Notes under the pieces: model-generated | Told to the model about the DNA's origin: nothing | What the model saw: the letters and a program-made list of their open reading frames with translations, nothing else | Databases searched by the model: none | Program-made: the position numbers and the translations under genes | Shown here: piece by piece, positions 42,244 to 50,093 of the stretch | Layout: every line of letters begins with the position of its first letter | Numbering within the stretch: position 1 is the stretch's first letter | Source: UBA1479 sp040218445 | GTDB lineage: Bacteria; Pseudomonadota; Alphaproteobacteria; Rhodospirillales; Casp-alpha2 | NCBI GenBank assembly: GCA_040218445.1 | Contig: JAVJRK010000016.1 | Location: 62,001 to 126,000, forward strand | Reading direction: 5' to 3' | DNA length: 64,000 nt

Positions 42244-43332
42244 TTGAAACCAATGCCCGCCGAAAGCATGCCCACGCCCGTTTCCTGCAAACGCATTTCC
42301 ATCGTCACGGACGCCTGGTACCCGCAACCCAACGGGGTTGTCCGCGTCATGGGAACGGTGGTCGAACGTTTGAAAACGCTTGGGCATGAAGTCCAGGTAA
42401 TTTCGCCGAATCTGTTCACCACCCTGCCCTGTCCGACCTATCCGGAAATCAGGCTGTCCCTATTCCCGGGGCGCAGCGTGGCGGGCATGTTGGACGGGTT
42501 TGCCCCCGATGCCATCCACATCGCGACCGAGGGGCCTTTGGGCGCTGCCGCCCGGCGATATTGCAAATCCCAAGGCCTGCCCTTCTCCACCGCCTATCAT
42601 TCGAAATTTCCCGAATACATCAATGCCCGGGCGCCGTTCATCCCGACCGGCCTGTTGTACAAATGGATACGAGGATTTCACGCACCGTCGTCACAGGTCA
42701 TGGTGCCGAGCCAATCCGTGCATGATGAGCTGGCCGCAAAAGGGTTCACCAACCTGCGTCCCTGGTCGCACGGGGTCGACACGGACATCTTCAAGCCCGG
42801 CCCGAAGAATCATCTGGATCACCTGAACCTGCCCCGGCCGATCTTCATGTTCTTAGGAAGAGTCACGGTGGAAAAGAACCTGCCGGCCTTCCTTAATCTT
42901 GATTTACCGGGCTCCAAGGTCGTGGTTGGTAGCGGTCCGGCACGGGAAAGCCTGATGGCCAAGTATCCCGAAACGCCCTTTTTCATCGCCGACGGCGACC
43001 GGGAACTGGTGAAGTACTACAACGCCGCCGACGTTTTCGTATTCCCGTCGCTGACCGATACCTTTGGTCTGGTGATGCTCGAAGCACTCGCCTGCGGCAT
43101 ACCGGTTGCGGCCTTTCCCGTGACGGGCCCGAGGGATGTAATCGGCACATCGGGCGTGGGGGTGTTGGACAACGACCTCGCCAAAGCCGCCGTTCAGGCA
43201 CAGGCCATTGCACCGGACGCCTGCCGGGATCACGCGCTGAAATATTCTTGGGATGCGGTGGTCAGCGAGTTTCTGGACTATCTGGCGCCGATCTCAATGC
43301 CTCCAGAACTTCCCGTACAAGCGGCACAGTAA
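42244..43332 (+). CDS. GT4-family glycosyltransferase (MgtA/diacylglycerol-sugar type)
   Basis: The 362-residue GT-B protein shows VTDAWYPQPNGVVRVMGTVVERLK, a Gly-rich donor loop, MVPSQSVHDELAAKGF, FLGRVTVEKNL, and the EX7E motif region DTFGLVMLEALACGIPVAAFPVTGPRDVI. Members of this subgroup transfer mannose or uronic acid to lipids. The start is either TTG at 42244 (AAGGG upstream at good spacing) or ATG at 42253 or 42268. The last 71 bp overlap the 3' end of hdaA on the other strand. Confidence 0.85.
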   Translation: MKPMPAESMPTPVSCKRISIVTDAWYPQPNGVVRVMGTVVERLKTLGHEVQVISPNLFTTLPCPTYPEIRLSLFPGRSVAGMLDGFAPDAIHIATEGPLGAAARRYCKSQGLPFSTAYHSKFPEYINARAPFIPTGLLYKWIRGFHAPSSQVMVPSQSVHDELAAKGFTNLRPWSHGVDTDIFKPGPKNHLDHLNLPRPIFMFLGRVTVEKNLPAFLNLDLPGSKVVVGSGPARESLMAKYPETPFFIADGDRELVKYYNAADVFVFPSLTDTFGLVMLEALACGIPVAAFPVTGPRDVIGTSGVGVLDNDLAKAAVQAQAIAPDACRDHALKYSWDAVVSEFLDYLAPISMPPELPVQAAQ

Positions 43333-43951
43333 CCGCGCGCTTGCGGGCCAGGGCCTCGGCATCCAGTGCGGCCACAAGATCGCCGGCCGCCCGGAACGTG
43401 CGGTCCATGCGGGCCACGGCATAGGCCACGACATCAGCATCAACGCGCAGCTGTCGGTCCGAGAAGTGCTTGACCAGCAGTGCCGCCAGCAACGCATCGT
43501 CGGGTGCCGTGATTTCCGCCGCCGGGGCCCCTTTCAGGCGTGACGCAAGGTCGGCCAGTTGGGTCTTCCAGCGCGCGGGGGCTGCCCGTGCGGTAACCAG
43601 AATACGACCGTCCGCCGACTTCAAGGCATTGAACAGATGAAACAATGCCTCTTCGTCCAAACCGCCTTCGACCCGGTCCAGATCTTCCAATACATAACCC
43701 CCACCGTCGGCCACGCGGGCCGCATCCGGGGCGGTCAACATCGTTCCATCCGTCTTGGCAAGAAAGACCTGGGCAAGATGGCTTTTACCGCATCCCTCCG
43801 GCCCCCAGACGGTCAGCAGGGGGGCGGGCCAATCGGGCCAGCGGTCGATCCAGGCGACAGCCTCGGCATTGGCCGGGGTGACCAGGTAGTCGTCGCGTTC
43901 AAGGGCCGGGCGGTGCTCGAAGGGGATGGGGATTTGGCGCGGGCCGCTCAA
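43262..43951 (-). CDS. hdaA: DnaA regulatory inactivator Hda/HdaA
   Basis: The 229-residue AAA+ protein lacks the DnaA DNA-binding domain and promotes hydrolysis of DnaA-bound ATP with the sliding clamp. A near-N-terminal clamp-binding-like segment (QIPIPFEHRP) precedes Walker A (GPEGCGKSHLA), Walker B (YVLEDLDR), and sensor residues (RILVTARAAP, FRAAGDLVAALD). No ATG fits; the frame begins at TTG 43951, which overlaps the TGA stop of the perM-like gene (TTGA). Coupling to that gene is likely. Its end overlaps the convergent glycosyltransferase by 71 bp. Confidence 0.9.
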   Translation of the reverse strand: MSGPRQIPIPFEHRPALERDDYLVTPANAEAVAWIDRWPDWPAPLLTVWGPEGCGKSHLAQVFLAKTDGTMLTAPDAARVADGGGYVLEDLDRVEGGLDEEALFHLFNALKSADGRILVTARAAPARWKTQLADLASRLKGAPAAEITAPDDALLAALLVKHFSDRQLRVDADVVAYAVARMDRTFRAAGDLVAALDAEALARKRAVTVPLVREVLEALRSAPDSPETR

Positions 43952-45027
43952 GAACCGCCGCCTTTGCCGTTTTGATTGTATAGGGCGCTTTGTTTGTAAC
44001 GGCCCAGGGCATAGCGGATCAGCACCCCGATCACGGCTGCCGCCGGCACGGCCAGCAGCACGCCCGTAAACCCGAACAGTGCCCCACCCGCCATCAGGGC
44101 GAAGATGATCCAAAGCGGATGCAGGCCGACCCGGTCACCGACGAAACGCGGCGTCAGGAAATAGCTTTCCAGGACTTGCCCAAACAGGAATACACCGGCC
44201 ACGGCGGCGATCGCCCCCCAACCTTCCAGACCGAACTGGAAGAACGCGATGGCCAGGCCGACGATCATGCCCGATGCCGCACCGAAATACGGCACGAAGG
44301 AAACCGCCCCGGCTGCAATCCCGACAAGCAGGCCCGAATTCAGGCCGACGATCGTCAGCCCGATACCGTAGACGGCCGCAAGGGTCAGGCAGACGCTGGC
44401 CTGCCCCCGGATGAACCCGGCCATGGTCTGATCGATCAGGCGCGCCTGTTCGCGGATTTCCGGGGCCGCTTCGCGCGGAAGGTAGGAATCGACCCAGGCG
44501 ACGATCTCGTCCCATTCGCGCAGCAGGTAGAACGACACGATGGGTGTGATCAGGGCCAGGGACAGAACGTTCAAAAAGGCGAGCCCGCCGCTCCAGAGCT
44601 GCGCCAGCAGGCCGGTCACCCACTGGATCACCTTGGACCCGTACTTGCCGGCCGCTTCGCGCAAATCCTGGCTGTCCGTATTCGGCAGGTGAAGCTGCAG
44701 GTCAGCCAGGAACGGTTCGACCCAGGCCCGGAAATGGGCGAACACTTCCGGCGCGATCTTGACCAGCCCCACGACCTGATGCTGAAGCAACGGCAGCAAC
44801 ACGGCGATCACGCCGATAACGGCAGAGAAGAAACCAACCATGATGACGGTTGTCGCGATGGCCCGTGAACAGCCTTTGGCTTCCAGGCGGTCGGCGACGG
44901 GGTCCAGGAAATAGGCGACTGCCATGCCGGCCACGAACGGCAACAGAATAGCGCTGAGCAGATGGATCAACACCCCTGCTACCACCAGCCCCCCAAGCCA
45001 GTAAGTCATGCGCAATTCGCGGCTCAT
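43948..45027 (-). CDS. AI-2E/PerM-family permease (UPF0118)
   Basis: The 359-residue membrane protein has about eight predicted helices. Family features are an N-terminal helix pair around FVAGMAVAYFLDPVADRL, a central helix LALITPIVSFYLLREWDEIV, and the C-terminal VPYFGAASGMIVGLAIA plus PLWIIFALMAGGALFGFTGVLLAVPAAAV. The transported compound is unknown. The start overlaps the end of the DUF2066 gene by 4 bp and the stop overlaps the hdaA start, so all three are coupled. Confidence 0.9.
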   Translation of the reverse strand: MSRELRMTYWLGGLVVAGVLIHLLSAILLPFVAGMAVAYFLDPVADRLEAKGCSRAIATTVIMVGFFSAVIGVIAVLLPLLQHQVVGLVKIAPEVFAHFRAWVEPFLADLQLHLPNTDSQDLREAAGKYGSKVIQWVTGLLAQLWSGGLAFLNVLSLALITPIVSFYLLREWDEIVAWVDSYLPREAAPEIREQARLIDQTMAGFIRGQASVCLTLAAVYGIGLTIVGLNSGLLVGIAAGAVSFVPYFGAASGMIVGLAIAFFQFGLEGWGAIAAVAGVFLFGQVLESYFLTPRFVGDRVGLHPLWIIFALMAGGALFGFTGVLLAVPAAAVIGVLIRYALGRYKQSALYNQNGKGGGS

Positions 45028-46196
45028 CCGGCTTTCTTTCTGCCGCGAAGCTGTTCCAGGGTCCAGGCATCGCCTTGCCCGCGCAACGCCAAATCCGCCT
45101 GCTCAAGGGCGATGATCAGCTGCCCCACATCGCCGATGTAATGCAGGATGACCTGTGCCTCGGCGCGGGACAGTTGAACCAATTCCGTTTCACGGACGAC
45201 GGCCACGTTTCCGATCCGGCCCTTCATGTCCAGCCAATCCCGAAGCCCCGCGATGGGGATGCGCACGGCGATGGCTTCTTGACGGGCAGACTGCAACAGA
45301 TTGTCGCGTTTCCAATTGTCTTCGATCAGCTGCGTGACCTGCCGGGCCGCCCGCGCCAAAAGGGAATCCGCCGTTTCGCCGAATTCCGACACATAGGTCA
45401 CCACGGTTGTCTGCGGGTCGATGGTCAGGTTGTAGCGCGTCAACGTCACGTCGAGCACCCAAAGCGAGCGTGCCGGGTCATGACGGATCGACGCAAAGGC
45501 AACGGCCACACTGCCCGCATCATACCGCTTGGCCATGGCCTGCAGGCGCTGCTGATCGCCCTGCACCACCTGATCGACGCCGATGGCCGCCACGTCGGCC
45601 AGATCGCCCAGGGGCAGGATCGTCGGCACAAGGCTGATCTGGGACGAACGCTGCTGCCAGGCGGCACGCCATTCGTTCGGGTCATCCCACAATAAAAATG
45701 CCCCCGCCCGGCGCAGCACGGGTAGAACCAGCACGGGTTTTGACGGCGTTTCCGCAAAGGGGATGTTGAACGCCCGCAGCAGATCGCGGACTTCGCTTGG
45801 CCGGAAGCGGTAATTGAGCTTCGCCAGATAGCGCACCGCCGAGGTTTTTTCCTCGGCGACGGAGAAATCCTGGATGTATTCGGTGATTTCCTCAGGCGAC
45901 AGATCCGGCAGCCGGGGGTAATCGGACTTCAGGGTCATGCGTTCCAGCAGGATGGTCATGGCGCGCGTCTGTCCTTCGCGCAGGGCCTGCTGCCGGGCGG
46001 CAGCGGCCGTATCCGCCGTAACATCGACACCGACCCCCTGAACCTCGTACGGATTCGCGATCTGGGCATGGGCGGCACCAAACGGCAGGGCAAGCATCAC
46101 GGCCGCCACACCCAGCGCCATGACCGCCCAAAACCTTGTGCGCACAAGCCAATCGTGCGTTGCAAACCGGCGGGGATTAAGTATCTTCGCCTCCAT
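45024..46196 (-). CDS. DUF2066 exported protein
   Basis: The protein (390 residues from the ATG at 46196) has an export segment (TRFWAVMALGVAAVMLALPFGAAHAQ) and a DUF2066 domain: VQGVGVDVTADTAAAARQQALREGQTRAMTILLERMT at the start, with a conserved YPRLPDLSPEEI region. No function is established. It stands in a conserved alphaproteobacterial arrangement, divergent from purM and upstream of the perM-like gene and hdaA. No convincing ribosome binding site helps choose between 46196 and an ATG at 46220. Confidence 0.85.
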   Translation of the reverse strand: MEAKILNPRRFATHDWLVRTRFWAVMALGVAAVMLALPFGAAHAQIANPYEVQGVGVDVTADTAAAARQQALREGQTRAMTILLERMTLKSDYPRLPDLSPEEITEYIQDFSVAEEKTSAVRYLAKLNYRFRPSEVRDLLRAFNIPFAETPSKPVLVLPVLRRAGAFLLWDDPNEWRAAWQQRSSQISLVPTILPLGDLADVAAIGVDQVVQGDQQRLQAMAKRYDAGSVAVAFASIRHDPARSLWVLDVTLTRYNLTIDPQTTVVTYVSEFGETADSLLARAARQVTQLIEDNWKRDNLLQSARQEAIAVRIPIAGLRDWLDMKGRIGNVAVVRETELVQLSRAEAQVILHYIGDVGQLIIALEQADLALRGQGDAWTLEQLRGRKKAG

Positions 46197-46276
46197 CGAC
46201 ACCGTTGGGACACAGGGCATTTTCAGCCGGTCCCGATCGGCGCACAATCTAGCACACCCGACCGAGGGAGGAAGGG

Positions 46277-47356
46277 ATTAGCGACACGGAAAAAGACGGC
46301 CCCGGCGCCGCCGGCCTGAGCTACCGCGACGCGGGCGTCGACATCGATGCCGGCAACGCATTGGTGGACGCCATCGGCCCCCTGGCCAAATCGACCAACC
46401 GCCCGGGTGTGATGGGCGGCCTGGGCGGATTCGGCGGATTTTTCGATCCGCGCGCGGCGGGATACCAGGACCCGGTCCTGGTCGCGGCCACGGACGGCGT
46501 GGGCACCAAGCTGAAAATCGCCATCGACGCCAACCGCCACGACGGCGTCGGCGTGGATTTGGTCGCCATGTGCGTCAACGATCTTGTGGTTCAAGGGGCG
46601 GAACCCCTGTTTTTCCTGGATTACTTCGCGACCGGAAAACTGGCGCCCGATGCTGCCGCTCAGGTCGTCGCCGGGGTGGCCGAAGGTTGCCGCCAGGCGG
46701 GTTGCGCGCTGATCGGCGGCGAAACCGCCGAAATGCCCGGTATGTACGGGGACGGGGATTATGACCTCGCCGGATTTTCCGTGGGCGCCGTCGAACGCGG
46801 CCAGGAACTGACGGGCCGGGACGTTGCCGCGGGTGACGTGGTGTTGGGTCTGGCGTCCTCGGGTGTGCATTCCAACGGCTTTTCCCTGGTCCGCAAAGTC
46901 ATGGAGCGCGCCGGACTGACTTATGCCGACTCGGCCCCGTTCCAGAACGGCGCCACCTTGGCCGAAGCCCTCCTGACACCGACCCGAATCTACGTCAAAC
47001 CCTGTCTGGCCGCGATCCGCTCCGACATCTCTCACGGCGGAATCAAGGCACTGGCGCATATCACCGGCGGCGGATTACTTGAAAATATCCCCCGCGTCCT
47101 GCCGGACGGCCTGGGCGTGGACTTGGACGGCGGATCCTGGACACAGCCGGCCGTGTTCGGATGGCTGCAGGAAGCCGGCGGTATCGCGCCCAATGAAATG
47201 CTGCGTACCTTCAACTGCGGCGTCGGCATGGTCGTGGTCGCCGCCGCCGATCAGGCCGGACGGCTCCAAAACCTGTTCCGCGACGCCGGTGAACAGGTCA
47301 GCGTGATCGGCCGTGTCGTCGACCGTACGGACGGCGAAGCCGTGCAGGTGATCTAG
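46277..47356 (+). CDS. purM: Phosphoribosylformylglycinamidine cyclo-ligase, apparent AUU start
   Basis: PurM (AIR synthetase) closes the imidazole ring in purine synthesis. The protein shows GLSYRDAGVDIDAGNALVDAIGPLAK, the ATP-site VMGGLGGFGGFFD, VAATDGVGTKLKIA, DLVAMCVNDLVVQGAEPLFFLDYFA and ALIGGETAEMPGMY. The frame is closed by a TAG at 46250. Between it and the conserved N-terminus there is no ATG, GTG or TTG. The only codon with a good ribosome binding site (GGGAGG, 5 bp spacing) is ATT at 46277, giving an N-terminus beginning (M)SDTEKDG as expected if ATT replaced ATG. The first conventional codon, TTG/GTG near 46358-46361, would delete conserved residues. purN follows by 2 bp. Confidence 0.93.
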   Translation: MSDTEKDGPGAAGLSYRDAGVDIDAGNALVDAIGPLAKSTNRPGVMGGLGGFGGFFDPRAAGYQDPVLVAATDGVGTKLKIAIDANRHDGVGVDLVAMCVNDLVVQGAEPLFFLDYFATGKLAPDAAAQVVAGVAEGCRQAGCALIGGETAEMPGMYGDGDYDLAGFSVGAVERGQELTGRDVAAGDVVLGLASSGVHSNGFSLVRKVMERAGLTYADSAPFQNGATLAEALLTPTRIYVKPCLAAIRSDISHGGIKALAHITGGGLLENIPRVLPDGLGVDLDGGSWTQPAVFGWLQEAGGIAPNEMLRTFNCGVGMVVVAAADQAGRLQNLFRDAGEQVSVIGRVVDRTDGEAVQVI

Positions 47357-47358
47357 CC

Positions 47359-48021
47359 GTGGTGAAGCTGAAGCTCGCCGTGATGATTTCCGGGCGGGGT
47401 TCCAACCTGCAGGCCTTGATCGATGCCTGCGCCGATCCGGCCTTCCCGGCCGAAATCATACTGGTGCTGTCGAACCGCCCCGGTGCCAAGGGATTGGAAC
47501 GGGCCGCCAAGGCCGGCATTCCGACCCGCGTGATCGATCACAAGGATTACACCGAGCGCGCCGTGTTCGACCGGAAAATGACCGCCGCCATGGAAGCCGC
47601 AGGCACGGAATTGGTCTGCCTTGCCGGTTTCATGCGCCTGCTGTCCGACGAATTCGTCGATCACTGGCGGGATAAGATGATCAACATCCACCCATCCCTG
47701 CTGCCTGCCTTCAAGGGGCTGGACGTGCCGGAACGCGTGCTGGCACGGGGCGCACGGTTCGCCGGCTGCACCGTGCATTATGTGCGCAAGGAAATGGATA
47801 CGGGCCCGATCATCGTTCAGGCCGTGGTGCCCGTTTTGACGGACGACACACCCGACACACTGGCCGCCCGGGTGCTCGAGCGCGAGCACGATATTTATCC
47901 GCTGGCCGTGCGCCTGATCGCCGAAGGACGGGTCACCATCGACGAAAACGACCGCGCCGTCATAAACAGCGCGGTCGCAATCGAAACGTCTTTGATCAAT
48001 CCCCCGGGCGCGACCGACTGA
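47359..48021 (+). CDS. purN: Phosphoribosylglycinamide formyltransferase
   Basis: PurN transfers a formyl group from 10-formyl-tetrahydrofolate to GAR. The 220-residue protein has VMISGRGSNLQALIDAC, the catalytic Asn/His region MINIHPSLLPAFKGLDVPERVLARGARFAGCTVHYV, and the catalytic Asp in MDTGPIIVQ. The start is GTG at 47359, 2 bp after the purM stop. The frame ends 28 bp before the convergent ndk gene. The purM-purN pair is standard. Confidence 0.95.
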   Translation: MVKLKLAVMISGRGSNLQALIDACADPAFPAEIILVLSNRPGAKGLERAAKAGIPTRVIDHKDYTERAVFDRKMTAAMEAAGTELVCLAGFMRLLSDEFVDHWRDKMINIHPSLLPAFKGLDVPERVLARGARFAGCTVHYVRKEMDTGPIIVQAVVPVLTDDTPDTLAARVLEREHDIYPLAVRLIAEGRVTIDENDRAVINSAVAIETSLINPPGATD

Positions 48022-48049
48022 TCAGCCGCCAACCTTTCGGGGAATTTAC

Positions 48050-48472
48050 TTAACCGACGATATCCAGGTCCGAGAAGAAGTAACGGATTTCCTTCTCGGC
48101 ATTTTCCGGTGAATCGGAACCGTGTACCGAATTGGCTTCGATGCTTTCGGCGAAATCCTTACGGATCGTGCCTTCGTCGGCATTGGCCGGGTTCGTCGCA
48201 CCCATGATTTCACGGTTGCGGACAACGGCATCGTCGCCTTCGAGAACCTGAACCACAACCGGGCCCGAGGTCATGAAAGCGACCAGATCGTTGAAGAATG
48301 CCCGCTCGCGGTGCACGTCGTAAAAACCTTCGGCCTGCTCCGTGGTCAGCTGCACGCGGCGTTGGGCGACGATGCGCAAGCCCGCGTCTTCGAACCGTGC
48401 ATTGATTTTGCCGGTCAGGTTACGGCGGGTGGCGTCGGGTTTAATAATGGAGAGCGTACGCTCAAGAGCCAT
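48050..48472 (-). CDS. ndk: Nucleoside diphosphate kinase
   Basis: The 140-residue enzyme exchanges terminal phosphates between NTPs and NDPs. It matches Ndk throughout: ALERTLSIIKPDATRRNLTGKI, the Kpn loop region, GATNPANADEGTIRKDFA, and the phosphohistidine in SVHGSDSPENAEKEI. AAGGGG precedes the ATG at 48472; a longer frame to 48667 does not match the family. It is on the same strand as oxyR, 215 bp downstream of that gene. Confidence 0.97.
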   Translation of the reverse strand: MALERTLSIIKPDATRRNLTGKINARFEDAGLRIVAQRRVQLTTEQAEGFYDVHRERAFFNDLVAFMTSGPVVVQVLEGDDAVVRNREIMGATNPANADEGTIRKDFAESIEANSVHGSDSPENAEKEIRYFFSDLDIVG

Positions 48473-48687
48473 GGTCGATCCCCTTGTATGGTTGTTCGTT
48501 CGGCTGGTTTCTGAAATGTCTGTTGTTTTTTTGTCTGGCCGTCCACGGCATCCTTGGGCCGGGTTTTCGGCGACCGGAAACGTCATCCGCCCCGCCTGGG
48601 GCGATCCGGAGACGGCGCGGGTTATAGTCCCTCCCGCTCTGCCATGCAAGAAAAAGGGCAGTGACAATTTTTCAGGGTGGCCGGGAT

Positions 48688-49608
48688 TTAGCTTTCCGTC
48701 GCTTTGGACAATTGGTTTTTCAGGAATTGTCCCAACAACTTATACTCGGACCGGCGGGCCGAATTCCGCCGCCAAACCAAGGCGATTTGGCGCCCGGCAG
48801 CGGCCTCCAACGGCCGCAACGCGACCTCTGCCGTGTTGACATGGTCGGACGGCAAGGCGATTTCCGGCAACAAGGTCGTCCCGAAACCGCCGGCCACCAA
48901 TTCGACCAGGGTATACAGGCTGGTCGCCTGAAACGCCGCCGAACGGCCGGGTGCGGGCTGCCGGCGGCAGGCCGCCAAGGCATGATCGCGCAGGCAATGC
49001 CCGTCTTCCAGCAACAGCAAATCCTCTGATTCAAGAACATCCGGCGTCAGGGGCTTCTTGGAATCGGCAAGGGCATGCCCCGGCGGCATGGCCAGCCAGA
49101 AGGGGTCTTCCAACAAAACCATATGATCCAGGTCCGGCATCTCGTAAGGCAGCGCGATCAGCGCCGCGTCCAGTTCACCACCGATCAGCAGATCGACCAG
49201 TTTCGCCGTCCGGTCCTCGCGCAGGAACAGTTTCAATTCGGGATATGACGCCCGAAGCGGCGGCAGTATCTTGGGCAGCACGTAAGGTCCGATCGTCGGA
49301 ATGGCCCCCAGCCGCAACAGCCCGGTCAACGGCAATGTGCTCGCCTTGGCGGTGACGGTCATGTCCTCGACCTCGGCCAGGACGCGGCGGGCCCGGGCAA
49401 CCAATTCCAGGCCCAGGGTCGTAATGGCGACGCGGCGCTTGGTCCGCTCGATCACCGTCACGCCAAGTATGGCTTCCAATTCCTGAATCCCGGCACTCAA
49501 AGTCGATTGCGTAACGAAGCATTTTTCGGCCGCGCGGCCGAAATGCCCTTCTTCGGCAACGGCGATCAGATACTGCAATTGGCGTAATGTAGGCAGATGT
49601 GTGCTCAT
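48688..49608 (-). CDS. oxyR: OxyR-type hydrogen-peroxide-sensing LysR regulator
   Basis: The 306-residue LysR protein has an N-terminal helix-turn-helix (LRQLQYLIAVAEEGHFGRAAEKCFVTQSTLSAGIQELE). The regulatory domain contains LLLEDGHCLRDHALAAC, in which the two cysteines have the same spacing (nine) as Cys199 and Cys208 of E. coli OxyR. They form a disulfide upon peroxide oxidation, switching transcription on. The regulated genes are not adjacent; the divergent side is a 485-bp gap before the ABC-F operon. ndk lies downstream. Confidence 0.93.
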   Translation of the reverse strand: MSTHLPTLRQLQYLIAVAEEGHFGRAAEKCFVTQSTLSAGIQELEAILGVTVIERTKRRVAITTLGLELVARARRVLAEVEDMTVTAKASTLPLTGLLRLGAIPTIGPYVLPKILPPLRASYPELKLFLREDRTAKLVDLLIGGELDAALIALPYEMPDLDHMVLLEDPFWLAMPPGHALADSKKPLTPDVLESEDLLLLEDGHCLRDHALAACRRQPAPGRSAAFQATSLYTLVELVAGGFGTTLLPEIALPSDHVNTAEVALRPLEAAAGRQIALVWRRNSARRSEYKLLGQFLKNQLSKATES

Positions 49609-50093
49609 GACCGGGATGTAATCGTTAAATTCGATCTTTTCAAGAAAACATATTCAAAAAACTTGATAGATAAGCCCACGCAACCATATCCGCCCATCCC
49701 GTGAAACACACGGATCAAACGGTCCTGAATCAGTCCATGGAATCAACGCGATTTCATCCGCTAAGCTAAGCCTGCCAAAGGCTCCACCCTTTGATTAACA
49801 AAGGTCTACTAGCCTTCTGGCTTATTGACGAATCTCTTATTTGATCGGAAATTGGATCACAGGACTTGCGGGTTAGATGTGTTCCGCACGATCGACATCC
49901 GGCACCGCTTCAGTCCCGCAAATTATCGGAAGGCTGATCCTCCTCTCCCCCCATAGTCACGCCTTTCGATGCATGCCGGGTCGCGGCTCCTCCTCCCCCC
50001 ACCACCGCGGCCCGGCATTTCTTTGTCCGCCCCACCGCATAAACCGATATTGGGCGTTTCCCTAAACGGTCCGGCCCGTGCTATCACCCGCGC
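49609..50093. other. Intergenic region between oxyR and the ABC-F operon
   Basis: This 485-bp gap between divergent starts holds no gene I can support. It includes one perfect 6-bp hairpin, CCTTTG-ATTAA-CAAAGG (49788-49804), an AT-rich stretch near 49650-49870 typical of promoters, and a CT-rich tract (about 49938-50040). No clear OxyR site could be drawn by eye. No start codon with a good ribosome binding site opens a convincing frame. Confidence 0.5.

Noticed and set aside
43990..44868. 292-codon open frame antisense to the PerM-like permease
   Set aside because: The permease has proper membrane helices and conserved overlaps with its neighbours. The antisense product is low-complexity and polar.
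46361..47356. Short form of purM beginning at the first conventional start codon
   Set aside because: It would remove conserved residues GLSYRDAGVDIDAGNAL of PurM, and no ribosome binding site precedes it.
49877..50065. 62-codon open frame upstream of the ABC-F gene
   Set aside because: There is no ribosome binding site, and the composition is biased toward Ser, His and Pro, typical of chance frames in CT-rich DNA.
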